DNA from: RGIG4576 sp045656705
GTDB lineage: Bacteria; Bacteroidota; Bacteroidia; Bacteroidales; Muribaculaceae
Reading direction: 5' to 3'
DNA: 64,000 nucleotides
Assembly (NCBI GenBank): GCA_045656705.1
Contig: JAZORR010000035.1
Location: 46,781 to 110,780, forward strand
Position numbers and translations under genes: made by a program. How positions within the stretch are numbered: position 1 is the first letter of the stretch; each line of letters begins with the position of its first letter. Under the pieces are notes generated by a model. It had not been told where the DNA came from. It saw only the letters and a program-made list of their open reading frames with translations, and did no database searches. Shown here piece after piece: positions 1-7,374 of the stretch.

Positions 1-110
1 AGGCTAAATATCCATTGCAACTTACTGATGATGGAAAAATAAAAAGTGGAGTGCAATTTCTCACCCCACTTTATAATGATAGTCAATATTCGGCTTACAT
101 TAAGGTTTAG
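1..110 (+). CDS. 3' end of an unidentified protein gene (partial)
   Basis: An open frame enters from the left edge (first full codon at base 3) and gives 35 residues ending in QYSAYIKV before a TAG stop. The other two plus frames close at once. The fragment carries no motif I recognise. Its alternating hydrophobic and polar residues would fit the last strands of an extracytoplasmic or outer-membrane protein, but that is a guess. Its stop codon overlaps the stop of the convergent maf gene: TAG at 108-110 on this strand, TAA at 109-107 on the other. Confidence 0.55.
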   Translation, partial: AKYPLQLTDDGKIKSGVQFLTPLYNDSQYSAYIKV

Positions 111-700
111 ATTATCTCTTTCAGCTCTTGATAAAGTTTGAAGATGGGTAGGCCCATAACATTGTAGTAGCTACCATTCATACCTGATACTGCTACGCAG
201 CCTATCCATTCCTGAATGCCGTAAGCTCCGGCTTTGTCGAGTGGTCGGTAATTTTCGACATAATATTTGATTTCTTGATCGGTGAGGTTGGCGAATACTA
301 CCTCGGTGACACTGCTGAAAGATTTAGTGTTGCTTGCAGTGGTGATTGTTACGCCTGTAATCACTTTATGTGCATGTCCCGATAGCTCGCGAAGCATTTC
401 GCAGGCTTCGTTCTCGTCTTTAGGTTTGCCGAGTACTTTGTCGTTGCTCACCACAATAGTGTCGGCCGTGATTATAAGTTCGTCATTGGCCATTTGCTTG
501 CGATAGGCTTCGGCCTTTTTGCAAGAAATGTATTCTGCGATATTATCGGCAGGCAAATCGCTTGGGAAACTTTCGTCGATGTCGTTAAGCACGCGAGTAG
601 TGAAAGGGATACCAAGTTGACCGAGCAATTCCTTGCGACGAGGAGAATTAGATGCAAGTATTATTTTGTATTTGTCGAGATTTTTCAAAGGATGTTCCAT
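107..700 (-). CDS. maf: Maf family nucleotide pyrophosphatase (dTTP/UTP type)
   Basis: A 197-residue Maf/YhdE protein. The family hydrolyses dTTP, UTP and modified pyrimidine triphosphates to monophosphates, cleaning the nucleotide pool; some members affect septation. Visible signatures are SNSPRR near residue 17, ITADTIV near 78, LGKPKDE after it, KAGAYGIQ near 155 and NVMGLP near the end. The KAGAYGIQ form is typical of the dTTP/UTP (YhdE) branch rather than the m7GTP (YceF) branch. Length is normal. It is the last gene of a minus-strand run nitroreductase-kdsC-maf, 21 bp after kdsC. Family assignment is secure; substrate is inferred from the branch. Confidence 0.93.
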   Translation of the reverse strand: MEHPLKNLDKYKIILASNSPRRKELLGQLGIPFTTRVLNDIDESFPSDLPADNIAEYISCKKAEAYRKQMANDELIITADTIVVSNDKVLGKPKDENEACEMLRELSGHAHKVITGVTITTASNTKSFSSVTEVVFANLTDQEIKYYVENYRPLDKAGAYGIQEWIGCVAVSGMNGSYYNVMGLPIFKLYQELKEII

Positions 701-721
701 AATGTTGTTCTGTATTTATGT

Positions 722-1246
722 TTACCAACCAAAAGCTCGCTCATCTGCAAGCCATTCGCCCTTAGCTTTCAATATCTGTTCGATGATATCGCGACCTACA
801 CCATACCCACCATTGTAAGGGCTGATGTATTTGGCTGCACTCTTTGCCTCGTTAGCTGCATCGGCAGGAGCAACAGATAATCCCGCCACCTTCATCACTT
901 CGAGGTCGGGGATATCATCGCCCACATACACCACTTCTTCGGCTGTGAGACCTGTGCGATTGAGCCATTCATTGAAATGTACAATCTTTACGCTTGCACC
1001 CATTATCACATCTTTCACGCCGAGTCCTACGAAGCGTTTTTGCACGGCTTCGGTGTTGCCACCGGTGATGATAGCTATTTCGTAACCGAGTTTCACAGCG
1101 AGTTGAATGGCATAACCATCGCGCACATTTATGCAGCGCATCGGTTCGCCATTAGGATGCAAAGGAATGACCGATGGCGACAACACTCCGTCTACATCAA
1201 AGGCCATTCCTTTTATTTTGGTTAAGTCGTAATTAATAGAACTCAT
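722..1246 (-). CDS. kdsC: 3-deoxy-D-manno-octulosonate 8-phosphate phosphatase (KdsC, HAD family)
   Basis: Predicted 174-residue YrbI/KdsC-type HAD phosphatase, which removes phosphate from KDO-8-P to give KDO for lipopolysaccharide inner core. HAD motif I is FDVDGVL with Asp17 and Asp19; motif II is AIITGG; motif IV is VYVGDDIPDLEVM. There is no cap domain, as expected for the tetrameric C0 subfamily. I chose the ATG at 1246 (MSSINYD) because it lies 19 bases after the upstream nitroreductase stop and gives the usual family length. An in-frame ATG at 1291 would add 15 residues inside the preceding gene. It sits between the nitroreductase gene and maf in one operon. Confidence 0.93.
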   Translation of the reverse strand: MSSINYDLTKIKGMAFDVDGVLSPSVIPLHPNGEPMRCINVRDGYAIQLAVKLGYEIAIITGGNTEAVQKRFVGLGVKDVIMGASVKIVHFNEWLNRTGLTAEEVVYVGDDIPDLEVMKVAGLSVAPADAANEAKSAAKYISPYNGGYGVGRDIIEQILKAKGEWLADERAFGW

Positions 1247-1265
1247 AAAATACCTATAGGAGAAA

Positions 1266-1805
1266 TTATTCTTGTGGACGCCATTCGCCAATGTGTACGC
1301 GTTCCCAAAGCATTTTTTCAGGATTGAAAGGTTTGCGTTCCTCGCCTTTTTGTCCGAGAGAGATGATGCATTCCACTTGCAAATCGGGAGGAATGTTGAG
1401 TAATGACTTCACATAGTCGTCGGCAGTTTCTTCTTCGTGGTGCATACGGCCACGCACTTGCACCCAGCAGCTACCCAATCCTAAAGCTTCTGCTTGTAAT
1501 TGGATGAAGGTGGCAGCGATTGATGCATCTTCTACCCACGCCTCGCTCATCATAGGGTCAACAACTACAGCGATAGCCAAACTACATTTAGCAATAGAAC
1601 CAGCGCCAAACTCTTTGCATTTAGCAAGCTCTTCGAGCATTCGCTTATCTTCGATAGTGACAAAATACCATGGGCGGCTATTTTTTGATGTAGGAGCCAC
1701 GAGGGCTGCTTCAAGAATAAGTTTTACATCTTCGGCAGAAATTTCTTCTTCAGTGTATTTTCTTATGCTACGGCGACGCATTAGTAAATCGTGAAAATTT
1801 TCCAT
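1266..1805 (-). CDS. Nitroreductase family protein (FMN-dependent)
   Basis: A 179-residue NAD(P)H:FMN oxidoreductase-fold protein. The N-terminal MRRRSIRKY is the family's phosphate-contacting arginine cluster for FMN; SKNSRPWYFV and the glycine-rich GLGSCWVQ segment are also typical. C-terminal ISLGQKGEERKPF is common in small anaerobe nitroreductases. The natural substrate cannot be read from sequence. It is the first gene of the operon with kdsC and maf, under a well-formed promoter at 1834-1864. Confidence 0.88.
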   Translation of the reverse strand: MENFHDLLMRRRSIRKYTEEEISAEDVKLILEAALVAPTSKNSRPWYFVTIEDKRMLEELAKCKEFGAGSIAKCSLAIAVVVDPMMSEAWVEDASIAATFIQLQAEALGLGSCWVQVRGRMHHEEETADDYVKSLLNIPPDLQVECIISLGQKGEERKPFNPEKMLWERVHIGEWRPQE

Positions 1806-1833
1806 ATTATTATAGTTTTAAAAATGTATTAGG

Positions 1834-1864
1834 CAAAGTTACGATAATATCCTTTTATAGCAAA
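1834..1864 (-). promoter_or_regulatory. Bacteroidetes-type promoter of the nitroreductase-kdsC-maf operon
   Basis: Read on the minus strand, TTTG (1864-1861) is followed after exactly 19 bp by TAACTTTG (1841-1834). Both match the Bacteroidetes -33/-7 consensus. The predicted start lies about 20 nt before the nitroreductase ATG. Confidence 0.72.
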
Positions 1865-1880
1865 ACTAAGAGTCTTAATA

Positions 1881-1915
1881 AAAATAAAAGAGGTTATCAA
1901 AACTTGATAACCTCT
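1881..1915 (-). terminator. Rho-independent terminator of the initiator tRNA gene
   Basis: A perfect 12-bp inverted repeat (1889-1900 with 1904-1915) has a 3-nt spacer. On the minus strand it is followed by a T-rich run (1888-1881). It lies 8 bp past the tRNA. Confidence 0.85.
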
Positions 1916-1922
1916 ATCTTAG

Positions 1923-1994
<72 letters not shown>

Positions 1995-2004
1995 ATTTGC
2001 ACTG

Positions 2005-2035
2005 CAAAGTTACAACAAGTTTTTGGTTCTCGCAA
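2005..2035 (-). promoter_or_regulatory. Promoter of tRNA-fMet
   Basis: Minus-strand TTG (2035-2033), 20-bp spacer, TAACTTTG (2012-2005). The -7 box ends 10 bp before the mature tRNA 5' end. Confidence 0.6.
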
Positions 2036-2133
2036 GAGTTTTTTCAATTTTTTTATGCTAAAAAACATACTTTTCTTGTAAGTGGTTGAAAATCAATGGT
2101 GGATTTTTCAACTTTTTCTATGATGCAGCTGAC

Positions 2134-2177
2134 TAAAAAAAGAAAATGCTGTGTCGAGGGTTCCGGCACAGCATTTT
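2134..2177 (-). terminator. Rho-independent terminator of the fumarase gene
   Basis: An 11-bp perfect stem (2143-2153 with 2167-2177). On the minus strand it is followed by a run of seven T (2141-2135), 26 bp downstream of the fumarase stop. Confidence 0.85.
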
Positions 2178-2202
2178 TTATTTAATTAATATTTAGGCGA
2201 GA

Positions 2203-3849
2203 TTACTTCTTGCAAGGGCAAGCAGATTGCTTAATTTGAGTGAAGAAGTCGTTGCCCTTATTGTCAACAAGGATGAATGCAGGGAAGTTTTCTACTTCAA
2301 TCTTCCAAATAGCTTCCATACCAAGTTCAGGGTATTCTACGCATTCAATGCTCTTAATGTTATTTTGAGCAAGGATAGCAGCAGGACCACCGATGCTACC
2401 AAGGTAGAAACCACCGTGCTTCTTACAAGCATCAGTAACAGCTTGGCTACGGTTACCCTTAGCAAGCATAATCATACTACCTCCATTAGCTTGGAATAGG
2501 TCAACGTAAGAGTCCATACGACCAGCTGTAGTTGGGCCCATAGAACCACAAGCCATACCAGCAGGAGTCTTAGCAGGACCTGCGTAGTAGATAGGGTGAT
2601 CTTTGATGTATTGTGGAAGTTCTTCACCATTGTCGAGACGTTCTTTCAACTTAGCGTGAGCGATGTCGCGGCCTACGATGATAGTACCATTCAAAGAAAG
2701 ACGAGTAGAAACAGGGTACTTGTCAAGATCAGCAAGCACTTCGTTCATTGGACGGTTAAGATCGATTTGTACGCCACCACCTTCGCCTGCTTCGCGAAGT
2801 TCTACAGGAATCAATTCTGTTGGGTTATCGTCAAGCTTTTCAATCCAGATACCATCTTTGTTGATCTTACACTTGATGTTGCGGTCGGCAGAACAGCTTA
2901 CGCCCATACCAACAGGACAAGATGCACCGTGACGTGGAAGACGCACTACGCGAATGTCGTGAGCGAAATATTTACCACCGAATTGTGCGCCAAGACCAAT
3001 CTTATATGCTTCTTCAAGAAGTTGCTTTTCAAGTTCTACATCGCGGAATGCACGACCACCTTCGTTACCTGTAGTAGGAAGTTCGTCGTAGTAGTGAGTA
3101 GAAGCAAGCTTCACTGTGAGAAGGTTCTTTTCGGCAGAAGTACCACCGATAACGAATGCTACGTGATAAGGAGGACAAGCAGCAGTACCAAGAGTCTTCA
3201 TCTTTTCTACCAAGAAAGGCACAAGAGTAGAAGGATTGAGGATAGCCTTAGTTTCTTGGTAAAGGTAAGTCTTATTGGCAGAACCACCACCCTTAGTAAC
3301 GCAAAGGAACTTGTATTCCATACCTTCAGTAGCTTCAAGGTCGATTTGAGCAGGAAGGTTGCACTTAGTGTTCACTTCGTCGTACATGTTGAGAGGAGCG
3401 TTTTGCGAGTAGCGAAGGTTTTCTTCGGTGTAAGTTTTGAATACACCAAGAGAAAGAGCTTCTTCGTCGCAGTAGCCAGTCCACACTTGTTGACCTTTTT
3501 CACCATGGATAATAGCAGTACCTGTATCTTGGCAAAGAGGAAGTTTACCTTTAGCTGCGATTTCGGCATTGCGAAGGAAGTTTAGAGCAACATACTTGTC
3601 GTTGTCGCTTGCTTCAGGGTCAGTAAGGATCTTAGCTACACATTCGTTGTGTGAACGGCGTAGCAAGAAAGATACATCGCGGAATGCTTGGTTTGCCATA
3701 AGAGTCAAACCTTCTTTAGCCACTTTAAGCACAGGAGTGCCTTCAAATTCACTCACGCTCACATAGTCCTTAGTGAGCAAATAGTATTCAGTCTTGTCTT
3801 CTCCCAATGGGAAAGGGTGCTGATACTTAAACTCTGGAGTAGATGCCAT
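2203..3849 (-). CDS. fumA: Fumarate hydratase class I, iron-sulfur, dimeric FumA/FumB type
   Basis: A 548-residue single-chain class I fumarase, interconverting fumarate and malate in the reductive or oxidative TCA branch. The N-terminal domain carries LPLCQDTGTA with Cys106, AACPPYHVAF with Cys225, and SCPVGMGVSC with Cys310/Cys318. Cys106, Cys225 and Cys318 align closely with the three E. coli FumA cluster ligands. The C-terminal domain has GPAKTPAGMACGSMGPTTAG and the MLAKGNRS segment. Length equals the FumA family. The oxygen-sensitive [4Fe-4S] enzyme suits an anaerobe. It is monocistronic, with its own terminator. A TATTTTTG box (3948-3941) may be its -7 element, about 90 bp upstream, without a convincing -33. 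Confidence 0.96.
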   Translation of the reverse strand: MASTPEFKYQHPFPLGEDKTEYYLLTKDYVSVSEFEGTPVLKVAKEGLTLMANQAFRDVSFLLRRSHNECVAKILTDPEASDNDKYVALNFLRNAEIAAKGKLPLCQDTGTAIIHGEKGQQVWTGYCDEEALSLGVFKTYTEENLRYSQNAPLNMYDEVNTKCNLPAQIDLEATEGMEYKFLCVTKGGGSANKTYLYQETKAILNPSTLVPFLVEKMKTLGTAACPPYHVAFVIGGTSAEKNLLTVKLASTHYYDELPTTGNEGGRAFRDVELEKQLLEEAYKIGLGAQFGGKYFAHDIRVVRLPRHGASCPVGMGVSCSADRNIKCKINKDGIWIEKLDDNPTELIPVELREAGEGGGVQIDLNRPMNEVLADLDKYPVSTRLSLNGTIIVGRDIAHAKLKERLDNGEELPQYIKDHPIYYAGPAKTPAGMACGSMGPTTAGRMDSYVDLFQANGGSMIMLAKGNRSQAVTDACKKHGGFYLGSIGGPAAILAQNNIKSIECVEYPELGMEAIWKIEVENFPAFILVDNKGNDFFTQIKQSACPCKK

Positions 3850-4033
3850 AGTAGTTTATTTAAAGATGTTTTTATTGAAAAATCAATTATTTCATTGGAT
3901 ACAAATGGAGAGTGTAAATACACACTCATCGTATTCTATGCAAAAATAGTAAGAAAAAACCAATAAGAAAAAAATATGAGATGAATTTATGGAAATTCGC
4001 CTCATATTTTTATGTATTGCTTTTTACAGCAGT

Positions 4034-4717
4034 TTAAATTACATTTAAAATCTTACCGAATGCCTGCCATAGAGGATCATCTGGGAGTGGTGCAGTTATA
4101 TCAATGGTGTTGCCCGACACGGGATGAACGAACTCAATGTGGCGTGCGAGTAGCGAGATGCTTCCGTCGGGGTTGCTTCGCTTAGCTCCATATTTCAAGT
4201 CGCCCTTGATAGGACAGCCGATAGTGGATAGTTGCACTCTAATTTGATGTTTGCGGCCAGTGAGCAAGTTAATCTCAAGCAGGTTGTAATTATCACTTTT
4301 CGCTAATACTTGATATTTGAGTATAGACTTTAGCGAACCTTTTTTCTCGGTGGTTGATGCAAAAGATTTGTTGTTTCGCTCGATGGTGGTAATGTAGTGA
4401 GTGAGAGTATCTTCCTCTTTAGGGGGGCATTCTTTGGTGATAGCCCAATAAGTTTTATTCACTTTCCCATCTCGAAACATTTCGTTCATACGCGAAAGAG
4501 CCTTGCTTGTCTTTGCAAATACAACAAGTCCACCCACAGGACGATCGAGGCGATGAGTTACGCCACAAAACACGTTGCCCGGTTTGGCGTATTTCTCTTT
4601 TATCCATTCTTTTACGATTTCAGAAAGAGGTTTGTCGCCAGTTTTGTCGCCTTGCACAATCTCGCCCGGTGCTTTGTTTACTATTATAATATGATTGTCT
4701 TCGTATACTACTTCCAT
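4034..4717 (-). CDS. RluA family 23S rRNA/tRNA pseudouridine synthase, without S4 domain
   Basis: A 227-residue pseudouridine synthase that isomerises uridine in structured RNA. The catalytic motif HRLDRPVGG holds Asp58, and LLTGRKHQIRVQL is the conserved substrate-contact block. There is no N-terminal S4 domain, so it resembles short RluA/TruC-like enzymes; the exact target cannot be told. It begins 3 bp after thrC and is probably co-transcribed at the end of the threonine operon, which looks positional rather than functional. Confidence 0.9.
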   Translation of the reverse strand: MEVVYEDNHIIIVNKAPGEIVQGDKTGDKPLSEIVKEWIKEKYAKPGNVFCGVTHRLDRPVGGLVVFAKTSKALSRMNEMFRDGKVNKTYWAITKECPPKEEDTLTHYITTIERNNKSFASTTEKKGSLKSILKYQVLAKSDNYNLLEINLLTGRKHQIRVQLSTIGCPIKGDLKYGAKRSNPDGSISLLARHIEFVHPVSGNTIDITAPLPDDPLWQAFGKILNVI

Positions 4718-4720
4718 AAA

Positions 4721-6031
4721 TTATAGGCTCATTAAGAATTCTTTAAACTTATCGAACGAAGCAGGAAGTTCTACCGTCTGCTTATCGCTATTAAGGAAGG
4801 CTGCAAGGCGATCTGGAATGTCAATTTCTTCGCCGATTATAGTTTCTACAGTTGCCTTGAATTTAGCTGGATGAGCTGTTTCGATGAATACGCCTATTTC
4901 GTTTGGTTCAAGTCCATCTTCAAGACTGCGATACGCTACAGCTCCGTGAGGATCGAGCAAATAACCTGTTTCCTTAAAAGTTTTAGCAATCGTTTCAGCA
5001 ATTTGTTCATCGGTGTAACTGCATCCACTTATCTCTTTGCATATATCTTCGTGTGAATGCTTGTATAGGTCGAGTACACGAGCAAAATTGCTTGGATCGC
5101 CCACGTCCATAGCATTGGCTATTGTGGATACCGATGGCTTAGGTGTGTATACACCGGTATTTAGGTAATTGAGGAAGATATCGTTGCGGTTGTTGGCAGC
5201 AATGAAACGCTTGATAGGCAATCCCATTCGTTTGCCAATAAGAGCCGCGGTGATGTTACCAAAATTACCACTTGGAACAGATACCACAATATTACTTAGG
5301 TCTTGACCACGCTTGGCTAATTGAGCATAGGCATAGAAATAATAGAACATTTGAGGCAGGAAACGAGCCACATTAATAGAATTGGCGCTGGTAAGTTTCA
5401 TATGTGCATTTAGTTCATTATCCATAAATGCACTCTTTACCAAGGCTTGACAATCGTCGAAGGTGCCATCTACTTCTATAGCCGTAATGTTTTGTCCGAG
5501 AGTGGTGAATTGAGCTTCTTGAATGCGACTCACTTTACCCTTAGGATAAAGCACAAACACACGCACACCTTCCACGCCTAAGAATCCATTAGCTACAGCA
5601 CTACCAGTGTCGCCAGAAGTAGCCACAAGTACATTCACGAGAGTGCCGTCGTGGTTTTCTTGGCGATTGAAATGGCCGAGAATACGTGCCATAAAACGCG
5701 CTCCTACATCTTTGAATGCAAGTGTAGGTCCGTGAAACAATTCAAGACTATATTTATTTCCGTCAATGTGGCGTAGCGGAATATCAAAGTTTAGAGTGTC
5801 GTGAACGAGGTCTTTAAGAATGCTGCTTTCGATATCATCTCCAAATAGAGTGTTAGCCACTACATACGACATATCTTGTAGCGACATATTGCCAATGTTA
5901 TTGAAGAAAGCCTTAGGCAACATAGGAATGCGCTCAGGCATAAACAGACCTCTATCGGCTGCCAAACCTTTTACTACTGCAGTGTGTAGTGATACTTTTG
6001 GCGTATTGCCATTGGTACTATAGTATTGCAT
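4721..6031 (-). CDS. thrC: Threonine synthase
   Basis: A 436-residue PLP enzyme converting O-phospho-L-homoserine to threonine. The N terminus (YYSTNGNT, GLAADRGLFMPE) is typical of the E. coli/fungal-like long branch. The PLP lysine is Lys107 in LAFKDVGARF. The phosphate-binding block is ATSGDTGSAV, and SVPSGNFGN is present. It needs phosphohomoserine, yet no canonical GHMP ThrB lies nearby; the gene directly upstream is phosphoglycerate-mutase-like and is the likely source. The 111-bp gap to that gene contains a small hairpin (6046-6063). Confidence 0.96.
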   Translation of the reverse strand: MQYYSTNGNTPKVSLHTAVVKGLAADRGLFMPERIPMLPKAFFNNIGNMSLQDMSYVVANTLFGDDIESSILKDLVHDTLNFDIPLRHIDGNKYSLELFHGPTLAFKDVGARFMARILGHFNRQENHDGTLVNVLVATSGDTGSAVANGFLGVEGVRVFVLYPKGKVSRIQEAQFTTLGQNITAIEVDGTFDDCQALVKSAFMDNELNAHMKLTSANSINVARFLPQMFYYFYAYAQLAKRGQDLSNIVVSVPSGNFGNITAALIGKRMGLPIKRFIAANNRNDIFLNYLNTGVYTPKPSVSTIANAMDVGDPSNFARVLDLYKHSHEDICKEISGCSYTDEQIAETIAKTFKETGYLLDPHGAVAYRSLEDGLEPNEIGVFIETAHPAKFKATVETIIGEEIDIPDRLAAFLNSDKQTVELPASFDKFKEFLMSL

Positions 6032-6045
6032 ATATTATATCTTTA

Positions 6046-6063
6046 GGGAATCTATTAGATTCC
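6046..6063 (-). other. Short stem-loop in the leader of thrC
   Basis: A 7-bp perfect stem (GGAATCT at 6047-6053, AGATTCC at 6057-6063) with a 3-nt loop lies 15 bp before the thrC start on the minus strand. The same GGGAATCTA string also occurs at the end of the upstream gene. No T-tract follows, so it is not an intrinsic terminator. It could be an RNA processing or stabilising element, or chance. Confidence 0.35.
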
Positions 6064-6142
6064 AAGTATTAATTAAATAATTTGTATATATAGGGAACGT
6101 TACTTTTGCGTGTTGAGTTTTTACTGAACATCACAAAACGAT

Positions 6143-7360
6143 TTAGATAGATTCCCTTAAAAATTCTTTTATAAATTCGTCATCTTTCATTGTGCCTAAA
6201 GCACCATTGCCTACAGTGCGTTCGCTAAAAGATGTAATTCCATCGCCTTGCACATCGTTGCGATAAATCAATAATGGCACAGGAGAGGAAGAATGTGTGC
6301 GAATAGCACATGGAGTAGGATGGTCTGGCAAAACGGCAATGCTTACAGGCTCTTTCATCTGCTTAATGGCGTCAAGAAGAGGAGCACATACACGCGTGTC
6401 GAGTGCTTCAATGGTGCGTTTCTTGAGTTCGTAGTCACCTTCGTGACCTGCTTCGTCGCTTGCCTCTATATGAAGAAACACAAAGTCGCAACCATCATTG
6501 AGTGCATTGATGGCAGCGTTTACTTTTCCTTCGTAATTAGTGTTCCAAAGGCCTGTAGCACCTTCTACGATAATAGGTTTGAGACCACAATATACACCAA
6601 TTCCTCTGATTAGGTCAACGGCCGAAATCACCACACCTTTCTTTACTCCAAATTTTTCGCCAAGAGTTTGCATAGCAGGCTTATATCCCGCCGACCAAGG
6701 CCAAATGCTATTAGCAGGGTCTCTACCTTCTGCAATGCGTTTCAAATTGATAGGGTGCTTTGCGAGCAATTCTTGAGAACGAATAATAAGATGGTTGAGT
6801 AATTTGGCTGTATCGTTAGCCTCTTCCTTTTCAGCCTTTACAAGTACATCGGCAAAAGGAGTTCCAGGTACATCGTGAGGAGGAGTGCAATGTACATATT
6901 TATTTCCACCTTTTATTTTTAGTAGGTGACGATATGACACACCGGGGAAAAATCTTACATTCTCATCGGCAAGATTTTCATTAAGATAATCGATGAGGAT
7001 ATTAGCTTCTTCGTCGGATATATGTCCGGCAGAGTGGTTCTTGATTTTTTCGTTTTCGATGCAAATAAGATTACATCGCATAGCCATCTCTCCTTGTTCT
7101 ATTTCTATGCCCATACTTGCAGCTTCAAGCGAACCTCTGCCCTCAAATACCTTATCAAGATTGTAACCAAGTAGAGCCAAATGTGCCACTTCGCTACCTG
7201 GAGCATAACCTTCGGGAACGGTGTGCAACGATCCTACTCGTGATTGAGATGTAAGCCAATCAAGGTGTGGCGTGTGAGCCGCTTCGAGTGGAGTAAGTCC
7301 ACCCAATTGTTCTATAGGCTCGTCGGCCATTCCATCAGCAAGTATGATTATATATTTCAT
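6143..7360 (-). CDS. Cofactor-independent phosphoglycerate mutase-like protein; probable homoserine kinase
   Basis: A 405-residue member of the archaeal-type (ApgM) branch of the alkaline phosphatase superfamily. ADGMADEP gives the first metal Asp (Asp9), GSEVAHLALLGY supplies the nucleophile Ser56, HIEASDEAGHEGD and LPDHPTP carry further metal ligands. Taken by name it would be a glycolytic mutase, but it lies between thrA and thrC (14 bp after thrA) where thrB is expected, and no GHMP-type homoserine kinase is present. As I recall, mutant-fitness work in Bacteroides thetaiotaomicron assigned homoserine kinase activity to the homologous gene. The functional call rests on context and that memory; the superfamily call is secure. 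Confidence 0.85.
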   Translation of the reverse strand: MKYIIILADGMADEPIEQLGGLTPLEAAHTPHLDWLTSQSRVGSLHTVPEGYAPGSEVAHLALLGYNLDKVFEGRGSLEAASMGIEIEQGEMAMRCNLICIENEKIKNHSAGHISDEEANILIDYLNENLADENVRFFPGVSYRHLLKIKGGNKYVHCTPPHDVPGTPFADVLVKAEKEEANDTAKLLNHLIIRSQELLAKHPINLKRIAEGRDPANSIWPWSAGYKPAMQTLGEKFGVKKGVVISAVDLIRGIGVYCGLKPIIVEGATGLWNTNYEGKVNAAINALNDGCDFVFLHIEASDEAGHEGDYELKKRTIEALDTRVCAPLLDAIKQMKEPVSIAVLPDHPTPCAIRTHSSSPVPLLIYRNDVQGDGITSFSERTVGNGALGTMKDDEFIKEFLRESI

Positions 7361-7374
7361 AAATTTTAGAAAAA

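Noticed and set aside
2085..2118. A plus-strand hairpin with a T-run in the gap between tRNA-fMet and the fumarase terminator
   Set aside because: It looks like an intrinsic terminator, but no plus-strand gene or promoter precedes it. The stem has a bulge; probably chance in AT-rich sequence.
2596..3585. A 329-codon open frame on the plus strand opposite fumarase
   Set aside because: It is a mirror of the biased codon use of the fumarase gene; its translation has no recognisable fold and it has no promoter.
6081..6108. Plus-strand TTTG and TACTTTTG in the gap between the mutase-like gene and thrC, suggesting an antisense promoter
   Set aside because: The spacer is only 16 bp and no structured RNA or frame follows, so I did not annotate it.
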